Positions 44,107 through 52,769 of a stretch of DNA of 64,000 nt are shown here, piece after piece. The stretch is taken from assembly GCF_002379085.1 (NCBI RefSeq), contig NZ_NBZW01000002.1, positions 310,001 to 374,000 on the forward strand, read 5' to 3'. The number at the start of each line of letters is the position of its first letter. Positions within the stretch are counted from its first letter, which is position 1. The notes below the pieces were generated by a model. That model was not told the origin of the DNA. It saw only the letters and a list, made by a program, of their open reading frames with translations, and did no database searches. Both the position numbers and the translations under genes were made by a program. This DNA is from Polaromonas sp. AET17H-212 (GTDB lineage Bacteria; Pseudomonadota; Gammaproteobacteria; Burkholderiales; Burkholderiaceae_C).

Positions 44107-44322
44107 TTCCTCTTCCTCCTCTTCCCCTGGTACTCCGACCCAGAAATATCGAAACATGAAAGCGCGCCTTCGCACCCAGGCCGTCGTTGCAAATCCTCGC
44201 CATAGCGACGGCTATGTCTGCGGTTTGCGCCTCGCCCTGGGCCCGAATCCATCACTTTCATCTTGTTCCGCTACCTCTGTGTCGAAGTACCAGACGACAA
44301 ATTCACAAACCGAAAGGGTCCC

Positions 44323-45291
44323 ATGAACGTATCGAAACTCCTTGCCGCCTGCGTGATCGCCATCGGCAGCATCGCCGCAGCCGGCGCGCAGACCTGGCCG
44401 GCCAAGCCCGTCAGACTGGTGGTGCCGTATCCGGCGGGCGGCGGCGTCGATCCGGTCGCACGCCTGGTCGGCCAGAAGCTGGCCGAGCGCTGGAAACAGC
44501 CCGTGATCGTCGACAACAAGCCGGGCGCCAGCGGATCCATAGGCGCCAGCTACGTCGCGCACGCTGCACCGGACGGCTTGACCATCATGATGTCGGCGAC
44601 CGCCGAGGTCGCGATCAACCAGTTCATCATGGAAAAAATGTCATACAACCCGGAGACCGATCTGGTCCCGGTCACGCTCGCCGTGCGTCTCCCCTTCGTG
44701 CTGGTGACGAGTCCGTCGCGCCCGTATTCCACGGCCGCCGAGCTTGTTGCCTACGTGAAGAAAAATCCCAACAAAGTGACCTATGCCTCATCCGGCCCGG
44801 GGACACCACAACACCTGGCTGCTGTGCTGCTGGAACAACTCAGCGGTGTAAAAATGATCCATGTCCCTTACAAGGGCGTGGCGCCGTCGATCGCTGATCT
44901 GCTGGCCGGTCATGTCGATATCGGGTTCGCCGGTTTGCCCACGGCACTGCCGCATATCCAGACCGCTGCATTGAAAGCGCTGGGTGTTTCGTCCAAAACG
45001 GCCTCGGCTGCTGCACCGAAAATCCCGCCACTGGCGGCCACCCCGGGGCTGGAAGGCTTTGAGCTGAACCAGTGGTTTGGCGTGTTTGTGCCTGCGGGTA
45101 CGCCAGACACCGTGGTGCAGCGTATCCAGAAGGATATCTCCGAGGTGCTGCAAATGCCGGACGTCAAAGAAGCGCTCGAAAAACAAGGTGCGCAGCCAAG
45201 CGGCATGCCGACGGCGGAATTCGCCGCTTATTTGAAGAGCGAGCGCAAGAAATTCGAGAACATCGTCAAGAGCGCGAATATCCAGCCGTAA
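44323..45291 (+). CDS. Tripartite tricarboxylate transporter receptor (Bug/TctC family)
   Basis: A 322-aa periplasmic binding protein. It has a signal peptide (MNVSKLLAACVIAIGSIAAAGAQ), then the family motifs WPAKPVRLVVPYPAGGGVD, VDNKPGASGSIG and HVPYKGVAPSIADLLAGH in pieces. AAAGGG precedes ATG 44323; the upstream frame to 44263 is not part of the protein. The membrane subunits (TctA/TctB) are not here, as is common for Bug receptors. The ligand is probably the acid degraded by the two genes before it. Confidence 0.95.
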   Translation: MNVSKLLAACVIAIGSIAAAGAQTWPAKPVRLVVPYPAGGGVDPVARLVGQKLAERWKQPVIVDNKPGASGSIGASYVAHAAPDGLTIMMSATAEVAINQFIMEKMSYNPETDLVPVTLAVRLPFVLVTSPSRPYSTAAELVAYVKKNPNKVTYASSGPGTPQHLAAVLLEQLSGVKMIHVPYKGVAPSIADLLAGHVDIGFAGLPTALPHIQTAALKALGVSSKTASAAAPKIPPLAATPGLEGFELNQWFGVFVPAGTPDTVVQRIQKDISEVLQMPDVKEALEKQGAQPSGMPTAEFAAYLKSERKKFENIVKSANIQP

Positions 45292-45378
45292 GCGGCCGCT
45301 CCCGGCGCCGCGCTATCCCTCGCCGCCCCGAAAGCCCTGGCCGGCCGGCACAGAGGGCGAGCTCATGCGGCTTGCCTT

Positions 45379-45624
45379 TCAGCGCCCGGTCGGGCAGTAG
45401 CTGTTTTTCGGCTCTTCACCGCGCAGGTACTGCAATTCCTCTTCCTCGGTCGCCTTGCGCACCGACGCCAGCTTGGCGCGGTCGCCGTACAGGTCTTTCA
45501 GGGTGTCGGTCATTTTCTGGAACGGATCGTCGTTGGGGCCGAAGGCCCTGAACCAGCGGCGCGCACGGCCTTCGTAGTGGAAGTCCACGACCCAGATGAC
45601 GGAGGTCTTGAAAAATTCAGCCAT
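45379..45624 (-). CDS. Small conserved protein, unknown function
   Basis: An 81-aa soluble protein starting MAEFFKTSVIWVVDFHYEG, with a helical charged centre (KMTDTLKDLYGDRAKLASVRKA) and the ending NSYCPTGR. I recognise no motif or family with a known function. ATG 45624 was chosen; the long frame upstream of it is noise. It stands alone, with opposite-strand neighbours. Confidence 0.75.
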   Translation of the reverse strand: MAEFFKTSVIWVVDFHYEGRARRWFRAFGPNDDPFQKMTDTLKDLYGDRAKLASVRKATEEEELQYLRGEEPKNSYCPTGR

Positions 45625-45852
45625 GCGAATGTGTGATCCGGTGGGATGACCGGCCGGGGATGGCGTTGTCCCTCGGCCTGGTAATTTGCCATTGTAGGCA
45701 ACTGCCGGGAACGTTGTTGCACGGAATGGCCAGCGTTTTTCATGTCGCCGGGCGCAGGGCGCCTGCCGACGCGGTAACCTTGGTCTGGTCGTTGCCGGAA
45801 ATATCAACTGGGCGCCGATGTTTTCGTCGAACCGTCCATCAGGGAGAAATGA

Positions 45853-46107
45853 ATGAACCGGGATTTTGTCATGCGTCTGCTTCACGAGCGGATGGACCAG
45901 CCGGACCTGACCGAGGGGCGGGTGTTTGACATGGGCACGCTGGCCGAGGTGCTGATCAACGAGCTGGCGGAGAGCTGGGAACAGATTCCCGAGCGCACCC
46001 GCGCCGTCATGATGGGCGCTGCCTTTGACCTGGTGGTGCAGGACCTGACGCTGCAGGAGGCCGACATCGAGGCGGCGCTGGTGATTGAAGGCCTGAAGAA
46101 GAAATAG
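45853..46107 (+). CDS. Small helical protein, unknown function
   Basis: An 84-aa acidic, helical protein: NRDFVMRLLHERMDQPDL, ELAESWEQIPERTR and DLTLQEADIEAALVIEGLKKK. GGAG lies nine bases before the ATG (in CAGGGAGAAATGA), which supports translation. There is no known motif. It is followed about 100 nt later by a DUF1345-type membrane gene. Confidence 0.75.
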   Translation: MNRDFVMRLLHERMDQPDLTEGRVFDMGTLAEVLINELAESWEQIPERTRAVMMGAAFDLVVQDLTLQEADIEAALVIEGLKKK

Positions 46108-46211
46108 CGCGCAGGTCCGGCAAGCACCGCCCTTGCGTCCTCCCGCAACGCGCTGGCGAGCCGCGCGCCGCAAGCCTTGAGACAGCGTTGGGCTGGCATC
46201 ACAATGGGCGC

Positions 46212-46871
46212 ATGCGCAAACACTTTTCCGAAACCACCGGCCCGCAGCGCCTGGTGTATGGCCTCGCGGCGGGCCTGGCCACGGCGGCGTTGCCGCTGCC
46301 GCTGGCCTGGCCGCTGCGCGGCTTGCTCGGCTGGTGTGCGGGCGTGGCCGTCTACCTGTTGCTGGCCTGGTGGCTGGCCATGGGTTTTGACGCCAGACGC
46401 ACCCGCGAACGCGCCCAGGCGCAGGACGAGCCCAGCGTGGTGATTTTCCTGATGCTGCTGCTGGCGACCCTGGCCTGTGTGGCGGCCATTGTGTTCATGA
46501 TGCAGCAGAGCCGGGACCTCTCGGGCCTGGGACGCACACTGCATATTGCCTTGTCGATGGCGGCGCTGGCGGCGTCCTGGCTGTTCATTCAGGCAATTTT
46601 TGCGTTTCATTACGCGCACCGCTATTACCAGGAAGAAAAGCGCAAACAGCCCGCCGGGGCCGGCCTGCTGTTTCCCGGCGGGCTGGACCCCGACTATTTC
46701 GATTTTTTATATTACGCCCACGTGGTCGGCATGACCTCGCAGGTGTCCGACGTGCAGGTGACCTCGCGCGCGATGCGCCGGCTCACGACGGTCCACGCCG
46801 TGTTGTCCTTTGCCTTCAACATGCTGATCCTGGCACTCAGCATCAATGTGGTGGCGGGCGCCCTGCAGTAA
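46212..46871 (+). CDS. DUF1345 family membrane protein
   Basis: A 219-aa inner-membrane protein with five to six spans. The segments VVIFLMLLLATLACVAAIVFM, ALSMAALAASWLFIQAIFAFHYAHRYY and GLDPDYFDFLYYAHVVGMTSQVSDV (quoted in pieces) are the family's conserved parts. Function is unknown in the family. ATG 46212 was preferred over an upstream frame start at 46188. Confidence 0.88.
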   Translation: MRKHFSETTGPQRLVYGLAAGLATAALPLPLAWPLRGLLGWCAGVAVYLLLAWWLAMGFDARRTRERAQAQDEPSVVIFLMLLLATLACVAAIVFMMQQSRDLSGLGRTLHIALSMAALAASWLFIQAIFAFHYAHRYYQEEKRKQPAGAGLLFPGGLDPDYFDFLYYAHVVGMTSQVSDVQVTSRAMRRLTTVHAVLSFAFNMLILALSINVVAGALQ

Positions 46872-46891
46872 GCCTGCACCAAGCCCGGCCG

Positions 46892-47062
46892 TCAGCCTTC
46901 GCGCAGTTGCTTGTCCAGCGCCCGCTTGTCGGCGTGCCGGGTCGCCGAGCGCGACTTGCGGTGCGCACCGGCCTTGCGTTTCGCCGCCGGCACGACCAGC
47001 GGGTTGCGCGGCCGGGTGGCCTTCAGCTTGAGCTTGATCTTGGTTTTGCGGGCGGAACTCAT
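46892..47062 (-). CDS. Very small basic protein (56 aa), unknown function
   Basis: A 56-aa, strongly basic protein (about one third Lys and Arg), starting MSSARKTKIKLKLKATRPRN and ending DKQLREG. Its ATG overlaps the stop of the EamA transporter gene as ATGA, which supports translation by coupling. The composition suggests nucleic acid or ribosome binding, but no family with known function is recognised. Confidence 0.7.
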   Translation of the reverse strand: MSSARKTKIKLKLKATRPRNPLVVPAAKRKAGAHRKSRSATRHADKRALDKQLREG

Positions 47063-47976
47063 CGGGGAATTTTAAGCAAACCGGTGGACAGCGCGGTGCC
47101 GCAGACGATGACCACGGCGCACACCAGCATCCAGAGCGTGACGGCCTCGCCGAGAAACAGCACGCCGTAGAACACGGCAAACACCGGCACCACAAACGTC
47201 ACGGCCAGCGCGCGCGCCGGGCCGGCGGTCTCGATCAGCCGGAAGTACAGGATGTAGGCAATGCCGGTGCACAGCACGCCGACCACCAGCAGGGCCAGCC
47301 AGGCGCTGCTGCCGGGCATCTTTGCCGGCCACAGCCACAGCGCCGGCAGCGCCAGGCCCAGGGTGGCGCCGATCTGGCTACCCGCGGCGGTGACCAGCGG
47401 CGGCAGGCCGGTCAGGTAACGCTTGGTGTAGCTGGCCGACAGCGCGTAACAAATGCAGGCCAGCAGGCAGGCCAGCACGGCCCAGCCCGGCGCCACGCCC
47501 GAGGCGTCGGGCTGGAAGGTGGCTTTGTCCCAGGCCAGCATGGCGACCCCGGCAAAACCGACCACCAGGCCCAGCAGGCGCGAGTGGTTGGGCTTGTCCT
47601 TGAGCCAGAGCCAGGCCACGAGTGCACCGAACATCGGCACGGTGGCATTGAGAATGGCCGACAGCCCGGTCGTGATCGACAGCAGTGCAAACGAAAAGCA
47701 GGCAAACGGAATGCCGGAATTGAACACGCCGACCAGAAACACATGGCGCCAGTTTTTCACCAGCGTCGCGCCGAGCCCGCGCAGCAGCACCAGCGGCAGC
47801 AAAAAGGCCGCGGCAATCGCGACGCGCACGGCGGCGGTGGGCAGCGGGCCGAACTCGACCGTGCCTATGCGCATGAACAGGAAGGACGAACCCCAGATGG
47901 CGGCCAGCAGCACGAAGTCGATGGCCCAATGTTTCGGGCGGGCGGCGGCGGCTGCGCTTGCAGATGTTGAACTCAA
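47059..47976 (-). CDS. EamA/DMT-family transporter
   Basis: A 305-aa inner-membrane protein with ten membrane spans in two EamA repeats. The first begins AIDFVLLAAIWGSSFLFMRIG. The second covers WAVLACLLACICYALSASYTKRYL and ends with VFAVFYGVLFLGEAVTLWM. Such exporters move amino acids or metabolites; the substrate is unknown. The start is TTG 47976, overlapping the ogt stop as TTGA. It is cotranscribed with ogt and the 56-aa gene. Confidence 0.92.
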   Translation of the reverse strand: MSSTSASAAAAARPKHWAIDFVLLAAIWGSSFLFMRIGTVEFGPLPTAAVRVAIAAAFLLPLVLLRGLGATLVKNWRHVFLVGVFNSGIPFACFSFALLSITTGLSAILNATVPMFGALVAWLWLKDKPNHSRLLGLVVGFAGVAMLAWDKATFQPDASGVAPGWAVLACLLACICYALSASYTKRYLTGLPPLVTAAGSQIGATLGLALPALWLWPAKMPGSSAWLALLVVGVLCTGIAYILYFRLIETAGPARALAVTFVVPVFAVFYGVLFLGEAVTLWMLVCAVVIVCGTALSTGLLKIPR

Positions 47977-48494
47977 GACCGGTGCTCCTGAAGCACACCT
48001 TCGAGCTTGAGCAGGGCGGTTTTGCGGTCCAGTCCGCCGGCGTAACCGGTCAGCGCGCCGTTGGCGCCCATCACGCGGTGGCAGGGCACGATGATGCTGA
48101 CCGGGTTGCGGCCGACAGCGGCGCCCACGGCGCGCACGGCGGTCGGTTTGCCGATGCGCCGGCCGACTTCGCTGTAGCTGGCCGTGCCGCCTTGCGGAAT
48201 GCCCAGCAGCGCCTGCCAGACCGATTGCTGGAACGCGGTGCCATGCGCGAGGTCCAGCGGGACGTCAAAACGGCTGCGCTGGCCCGCGAAGTAGGCGGTG
48301 AGTTGTTGCATCACTTCTTTCAAAACGGGATGGTCGGGATCGCTGGGCCAGACCGAAGGCTCAACCAGTTCCGGCGGCAGGTGGCGCTGGCCCTCAAACC
48401 AGAGCCCGGCCAGGCCTTTGGCGGTGGCGGCAATGATGATGGTTCCGAGCGGACTCTGGAAACGTGTCTGGACGATGGAGGTGTCGAATTTCAT
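47973..48494 (-). CDS. ogt: Methylated-DNA-protein-cysteine methyltransferase
   Basis: A 173-aa repair protein that removes alkyl groups from O6 of guanine by transfer to its own Cys. The acceptor site VPCHRVMG and the helix-turn-helix GTASYSEVGRRIGKP with RAVGAAVGRNP are intact. The N-terminal domain is the short Ogt type, without an Ada zinc part. The Ada/AlkA-type gene lies directly upstream on the same strand, giving a small alkylation-repair cluster. Confidence 0.96.
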   Translation of the reverse strand: MKFDTSIVQTRFQSPLGTIIIAATAKGLAGLWFEGQRHLPPELVEPSVWPSDPDHPVLKEVMQQLTAYFAGQRSRFDVPLDLAHGTAFQQSVWQALLGIPQGGTASYSEVGRRIGKPTAVRAVGAAVGRNPVSIIVPCHRVMGANGALTGYAGGLDRKTALLKLEGVLQEHRS

Positions 48495-48553
48495 GGTGAT
48501 CTCCTTGAAGTGTCTCTCATTGGCGCAAGCGCCGCGAAGTGTGCTTGCAGGTG

Positions 48554-50131
48554 TCAGGTGGGTTGTATGCTTTTTGTGGCGCCAGCCCTTGCTGTGCGGT
48601 CGCCATCAGCTATCAATTGCGTAGCATCTGGCGGAGGAGTGGCCTGCATGGCACCGCTCCAGGCCCGGATCACGGCGTAGCTGCGCCAGGGCTTCCAGGC
48701 CAGCGAGGCGAGCTCGGCTTCCCTGGCCGGGTGTTTCAGCCCCTGCACGCCAAGCGCCTTGTGCAGCGCCACGTCGCCGGCCGGAAAGGCGTCGGGCCAG
48801 CGCAGCGCCCGCATCGCGATGTACTGCGCCGTCCAGTCGCCAATGCCGGGCAGGGCCTTCAGCGCGGCGATGGTGGCGTTGACGTCGGCGCCGCCGTGCA
48901 GTTGCAGGCGCTTGTCGGCCACCGCCTGGGCGATGCCGACGATGGCGGTCTGCCGCTGCTTGACGATGCCGAGCTGGCCCAGCGCGTCGCCGCTGGCCTG
49001 CGCCAGCACCGCCGCGGCAGGAAAAAGTCGCGTCAGCGCGGGCCAGGGGGTGTCGATCGGTTCGCCGAACTTGTCCACCATGCGCTGTGCCAATGTGCGC
49101 GCCGCCGCCACCGTGATCTGCTGGCCCAGCACCGCACGCACTGCCAGTTCATAACCGTCCATCGCGCCGGGCACGCGCAGGCCGTCGCCGCCCGGAAAAC
49201 CGGCGTGCAGCACGGCGTTGATGGCCTGCGGGTCGGCGTCGAGGTCCAGCATGGCGCGCAGCCGCCGTATCACCAGCGGCAGCACCTCGCGCAGCGAGTC
49301 GCTGATGCGCAGCACGACGTGGCAGCGGCTTTCGTCGAAGCTGGCGTGGATCCAGCCGGCGTGCACCTTGCCGCCAGACTCAACGCGAAAAGTGCGTCCC
49401 ATCCCCATTCCGCCTGCGCCGTCAGCTACAAATTCGATAGCGTTGATCTGGCGTTTGCTGAAAAAACCCGTCATCGCCGCCACGTCGTAGGGCGGGCGGT
49501 AACCGAGCCTGACGGTGATGCCGGTGTCCGGCGAGGTGGCGCCCTGGCGCCGCATCTGCGTCGGGTTCAGGCCGTAGTGGCCGACAAAGGCCGCGTTGAA
49601 GCGCCGCACGCTGGCGAAGCCGCTGATCAGCGCCACCTGCGTGACGGGCAGGGCGGTGTCGGCCAGCAGCTGCTTGGCCGTCAGCAGCCGGCGCGTCTGC
49701 AGGTACTGCAGGGGCGACACGCCGAACTGCGTCTCGAAAATCCGCCGCACGTGGCGGTCGCTGACCCCCAGCTTGGCGGCCAGCAGTTCGACGGACGGTG
49801 CGGCTTCCGTCCAGGCCTCGGGTTCATCCAGCAGGCGGGCCGCCTGGTGCGCCAGGATGTAAGAGGCGTCCTGGATCGACCAGACCACCGAGTGCGGCGC
49901 CAGTTCCGGCCGGCAGCGCAGGCAGGGCCGGAAGCCCGCGTTTTCGGCCTGGGCGGCATGGCCGAAGAAGCGGCAGTTCTCGCGTTTGGGCGTTTTGACG
50001 CTGCAGACCGGCCGGCAGTAAATGCCGGTGGAGGTCACCCCTGTAAAAAAGCGGCCGTCAAAGCGGGCGTCCCGCGCTTTCAGCGCGAGGTAGCAGGCAT
50101 CGTCGGCGAGTGGGGTGGCATCCGGGGTCAT
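48554..50131 (-). CDS. Ada-N / AraC / AlkA fusion: 3-methyladenine DNA glycosylase 2
   Basis: A 525-aa fusion. Residues about 10-85 are the Ada zinc domain (GIYCRPVCSVKTP with later CLRCRPE, four Cys), where Ada is methylated. Residues about 90-195 are an AraC-type helix-turn-helix pair (LAAKLGVSDRHVRRIF, QVALISGFASVRRFN). The rest (about 210-500) is AlkA glycosylase with VLGQQITVAAARTLA and LPGIGDWTAQYIAMRAL, whose Asp is catalytic. The activator and glycosylase are thus one protein. ATG 50131 fits the Ada start. Confidence 0.94.
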   Translation of the reverse strand: MTPDATPLADDACYLALKARDARFDGRFFTGVTSTGIYCRPVCSVKTPKRENCRFFGHAAQAENAGFRPCLRCRPELAPHSVVWSIQDASYILAHQAARLLDEPEAWTEAAPSVELLAAKLGVSDRHVRRIFETQFGVSPLQYLQTRRLLTAKQLLADTALPVTQVALISGFASVRRFNAAFVGHYGLNPTQMRRQGATSPDTGITVRLGYRPPYDVAAMTGFFSKRQINAIEFVADGAGGMGMGRTFRVESGGKVHAGWIHASFDESRCHVVLRISDSLREVLPLVIRRLRAMLDLDADPQAINAVLHAGFPGGDGLRVPGAMDGYELAVRAVLGQQITVAAARTLAQRMVDKFGEPIDTPWPALTRLFPAAAVLAQASGDALGQLGIVKQRQTAIVGIAQAVADKRLQLHGGADVNATIAALKALPGIGDWTAQYIAMRALRWPDAFPAGDVALHKALGVQGLKHPAREAELASLAWKPWRSYAVIRAWSGAMQATPPPDATQLIADGDRTARAGATKSIQPT

Positions 50132-50243
50132 GGGCTCGATGATACGTGGCGGGCGGGTTTTGACTAGCCGTTTTCGGACATCTCCCGCGCGCGCCCGGCG
50201 CCTACAATCGGCGCTGTTTCGCAACCCCAGGAGTGCCCACCCC

Positions 50244-51701
50244 ATGCAGCTTGACGCATCCATTTTCAAGGCTTACGACATCCGCGGCGTGGTGCCTTCT
50301 ACTGTCAATGAACCGGTCGCCGAGGCCCTGGGCCGGGCTTTCGGCAGCATCGCCCTGGCCCAGGGTGAACAGACGGTGGCGGTGGGACGCGACGGGCGCC
50401 TCAGCGGGCCGGCCCTGAGCGCGGCGCTGATGCGCGGCCTGGTGGCCAGCGGTGTGGATGTGGTTGACATCGGCATGGCCACCACGCCCATGCTGTATTT
50501 CGCGGCCAGCACGCTGGCCAGCTCCGGCATCCAGATCACCGGCAGCCACAACCCGAAGGACTACAACGGCTTCAAGATGGTGCTGGCCGGCCGCGCCATT
50601 TACGGCGAGGACATCCAGGCCCTGCGCCGCAGCATGGAGGCCGAAGGCTGGGTCGCACCGGCCCGCACGGGGCGCATCACCAACGTCAATGTGCTCGCGG
50701 CCTACCGCGACCGCATCGTGGCCGACATCAAGCTGACACGGCCCATGAAAATTGTCATCGACTCCGGCAACGGCATTGCCGGGGCCTCGGCGCCCGGCAT
50801 CTTCCGCGCGCTGGGCTGCGAGGTGACCGAGCTGTTCAGCGAGGTCGATGGCACGTTTCCGAACCACCACCCCGACCCGAGCAAGCCGGAAAACCTCAAG
50901 GACCTGATCACCGCGCTGCAGTCCGGCGGCGCCGAACTGGGCCTGGCCTTTGACGGCGACGGCGACCGGCTCGGCATCGTCACGCGCGACGGCAACAACA
51001 TCTACCCCGACCGCCAGATGATGCTGTTTGCGCGCGATGTGTTGTCACGCGCGCCGGGCGGCGCCATTGTGTTCGACGTGAAGTGTTCGCAGCGCCTGGC
51101 GCCCGAAATCGAGGCCGCCGGCGGCGTGCCCATGATGTACCGCACCGGCCACTCGCTGATCAAGGCGAAGATGAAGGAAGTCAATTCGCCGCTGGGCGGC
51201 GAAATGAGCGGCCACATCTTCTTCCAGGAGCGCTGGTACGGCTTTGACGACGGCACCTATGCCGGCGCCCGCCTGCTGGAAATCGTCAGCCGCGCGCCCG
51301 ACGCCGGGGCCCTGCTCAATGCCCTGCCCACCAGCTTCAGCACGCCCGAACTCAACGTGGCCTGCCGCGAGGGCGAACCGCACACCGTGGTGGACGCGCT
51401 GGTGTCCCTGGCCATGGAGGCGATGCGCGATGCCGGTCCCTCGCCGGCCGGTCCCGATCCCTCGGGCGCCAGCGCCTTGCGCGAAGCCCTCAACGCCGGC
51501 GCCAAAATTTCCACGATTGATGGCGTGCGCATCGACTGGGCCGACGGCTTCGGCCTGATTCGTGCCTCCAACACCACGCCGGTGCTGGTGCTGCGTTTTG
51601 AAGGCCGCACACCGGAGGCGCTGGCGCGTATCCAGGCCGACATGCTGGGCCTGCTGCGCAGCGTCAAGCCCGATGCGAGTTTTGCGGTGGCGGCGCACTG
51701 A
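50244..51701 (+). CDS. Phosphomannomutase/phosphoglucomutase
   Basis: A 485-aa AlgC-type alpha-D-phosphohexomutase. The N-terminus FKAYDIRGVVP, the phosphoserine loop ITGSHNPKDYNGFK, the metal site DGDGDR and the sugar loop GEMSGH are all intact. CAGGAG lies upstream of ATG 50244. It feeds sugar phosphates into LPS and exopolysaccharide synthesis, in keeping with waaC and waaA directly downstream. Confidence 0.95.
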   Translation: MQLDASIFKAYDIRGVVPSTVNEPVAEALGRAFGSIALAQGEQTVAVGRDGRLSGPALSAALMRGLVASGVDVVDIGMATTPMLYFAASTLASSGIQITGSHNPKDYNGFKMVLAGRAIYGEDIQALRRSMEAEGWVAPARTGRITNVNVLAAYRDRIVADIKLTRPMKIVIDSGNGIAGASAPGIFRALGCEVTELFSEVDGTFPNHHPDPSKPENLKDLITALQSGGAELGLAFDGDGDRLGIVTRDGNNIYPDRQMMLFARDVLSRAPGGAIVFDVKCSQRLAPEIEAAGGVPMMYRTGHSLIKAKMKEVNSPLGGEMSGHIFFQERWYGFDDGTYAGARLLEIVSRAPDAGALLNALPTSFSTPELNVACREGEPHTVVDALVSLAMEAMRDAGPSPAGPDPSGASALREALNAGAKISTIDGVRIDWADGFGLIRASNTTPVLVLRFEGRTPEALARIQADMLGLLRSVKPDASFAVAAH

Positions 51702-51713
51702 GCACACCGCGCA

Positions 51714-52769
51714 GTGAGAATCCTCCTGGTCAAACTCTCGTCGCTCGGCGACGTGGTGCACACCTTGCCGGTGGTGCAGGACATCCTGGCGGCGCGCCCC
51801 GGCGCGCAGATCGACTGGGTGGTGGAAAGGTCGTTTGCGCCGCTGCTGTCCCCGCTGCGGGCGAGTGGGCATCTGCAGCACGTCATCCCCTGCGAGCTGC
51901 GCCGCTGGCGCAAAGCGCCGCTGGCGTCGGCGACGCGAGCCGAGTGGGGCGCTTTCAAAAAGCAACTGCAGGCCCAGCCCTACGACGCGGTGATCGACCT
52001 GCAGGGCCTGACCAAGTCCGCCCTGGTGGCGCGCCTGGCCCGGCTGGCGCCGGGCGGCAAGCGTTATGCGCTGGCCAACCAGACCGAGGGTTCGGCCTAC
52101 GAGGCGCCGACGCGCTGGGTCGCCGACGTGGCGATTGCCATGGCGCCGCACATCCATGCCATGCAACGCGGACGCGAGCTGTGCGCGCGCGCCCTGGGCT
52201 ACGCCTTGCCGCCGGTTCCGGATTTTGGATTAAAAGTGCTTTCAGCCCATATGAAACGTGCGCAGGGTGCTCCTGAAATAATAGCGTTCGTGCACGGCAC
52301 CTCGCGCGCCGACAAGCAGTGGCCGCTGGAAAACTGGGTCAGGCTGGGCCGGCAGCTCATTGCGCACGGCTACCGCATTGCCTTGCCGCACGGCAGCACG
52401 GACGAACTGGCGACCAGTCAGGCCATTGCTGCGGGCTTGAACGCCGGTAGTGCGGAAGATCGGGGCATCGTGTGGCCGCGCCTGTCGCTCGACGCGCTGA
52501 CGCAGCACCTAGCGCAATGCGTCGGCGTCATCGGCGTGGACAGCGGCCTGAGCCACATTGCCGTTGCGCTCGACCTGCCGCATGTGCAGATCTACAACTT
52601 CGACACGGCCTGGCGCACCGGGCCATTACCGGTGCCTGCGGGCTCAGGTGCCCAGCGCCAGCTCAGCGTTTTTGCCCGGCCTACACCGTCGGTGCAGGCG
52701 GTCTGGGACGCCTGGCTCAGTTGCCAGCCGCTCCCGGCGCAGGTGTCCGAATGGGCGCCGCTTCCCTGA
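51714..52769 (+). CDS. waaC: LPS heptosyltransferase I
   Basis: A 351-aa GT9-family enzyme adding the first heptose to Kdo2-lipid A at the inner membrane. The start VKLSSLGDVVHTLP, the acceptor-side IDLQGLTKSALVARL and the nucleotide-sugar site GVDSGLSHIAVAL are typical. The start is GTG 51714, 12 nt after the mutase. Its TGA shares bases with the waaA ATG (TGATG). Confidence 0.95.
   Translation: MRILLVKLSSLGDVVHTLPVVQDILAARPGAQIDWVVERSFAPLLSPLRASGHLQHVIPCELRRWRKAPLASATRAEWGAFKKQLQAQPYDAVIDLQGLTKSALVARLARLAPGGKRYALANQTEGSAYEAPTRWVADVAIAMAPHIHAMQRGRELCARALGYALPPVPDFGLKVLSAHMKRAQGAPEIIAFVHGTSRADKQWPLENWVRLGRQLIAHGYRIALPHGSTDELATSQAIAAGLNAGSAEDRGIVWPRLSLDALTQHLAQCVGVIGVDSGLSHIAVALDLPHVQIYNFDTAWRTGPLPVPAGSGAQRQLSVFARPTPSVQAVWDAWLSCQPLPAQVSEWAPLP

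Noticed and set aside
48539..50167. 542-aa open frame antisense to the Ada/AlkA fusion
   Set aside because: The opposite strand carries intact Ada, AraC and AlkA motifs; the antisense product has shadow-like composition.
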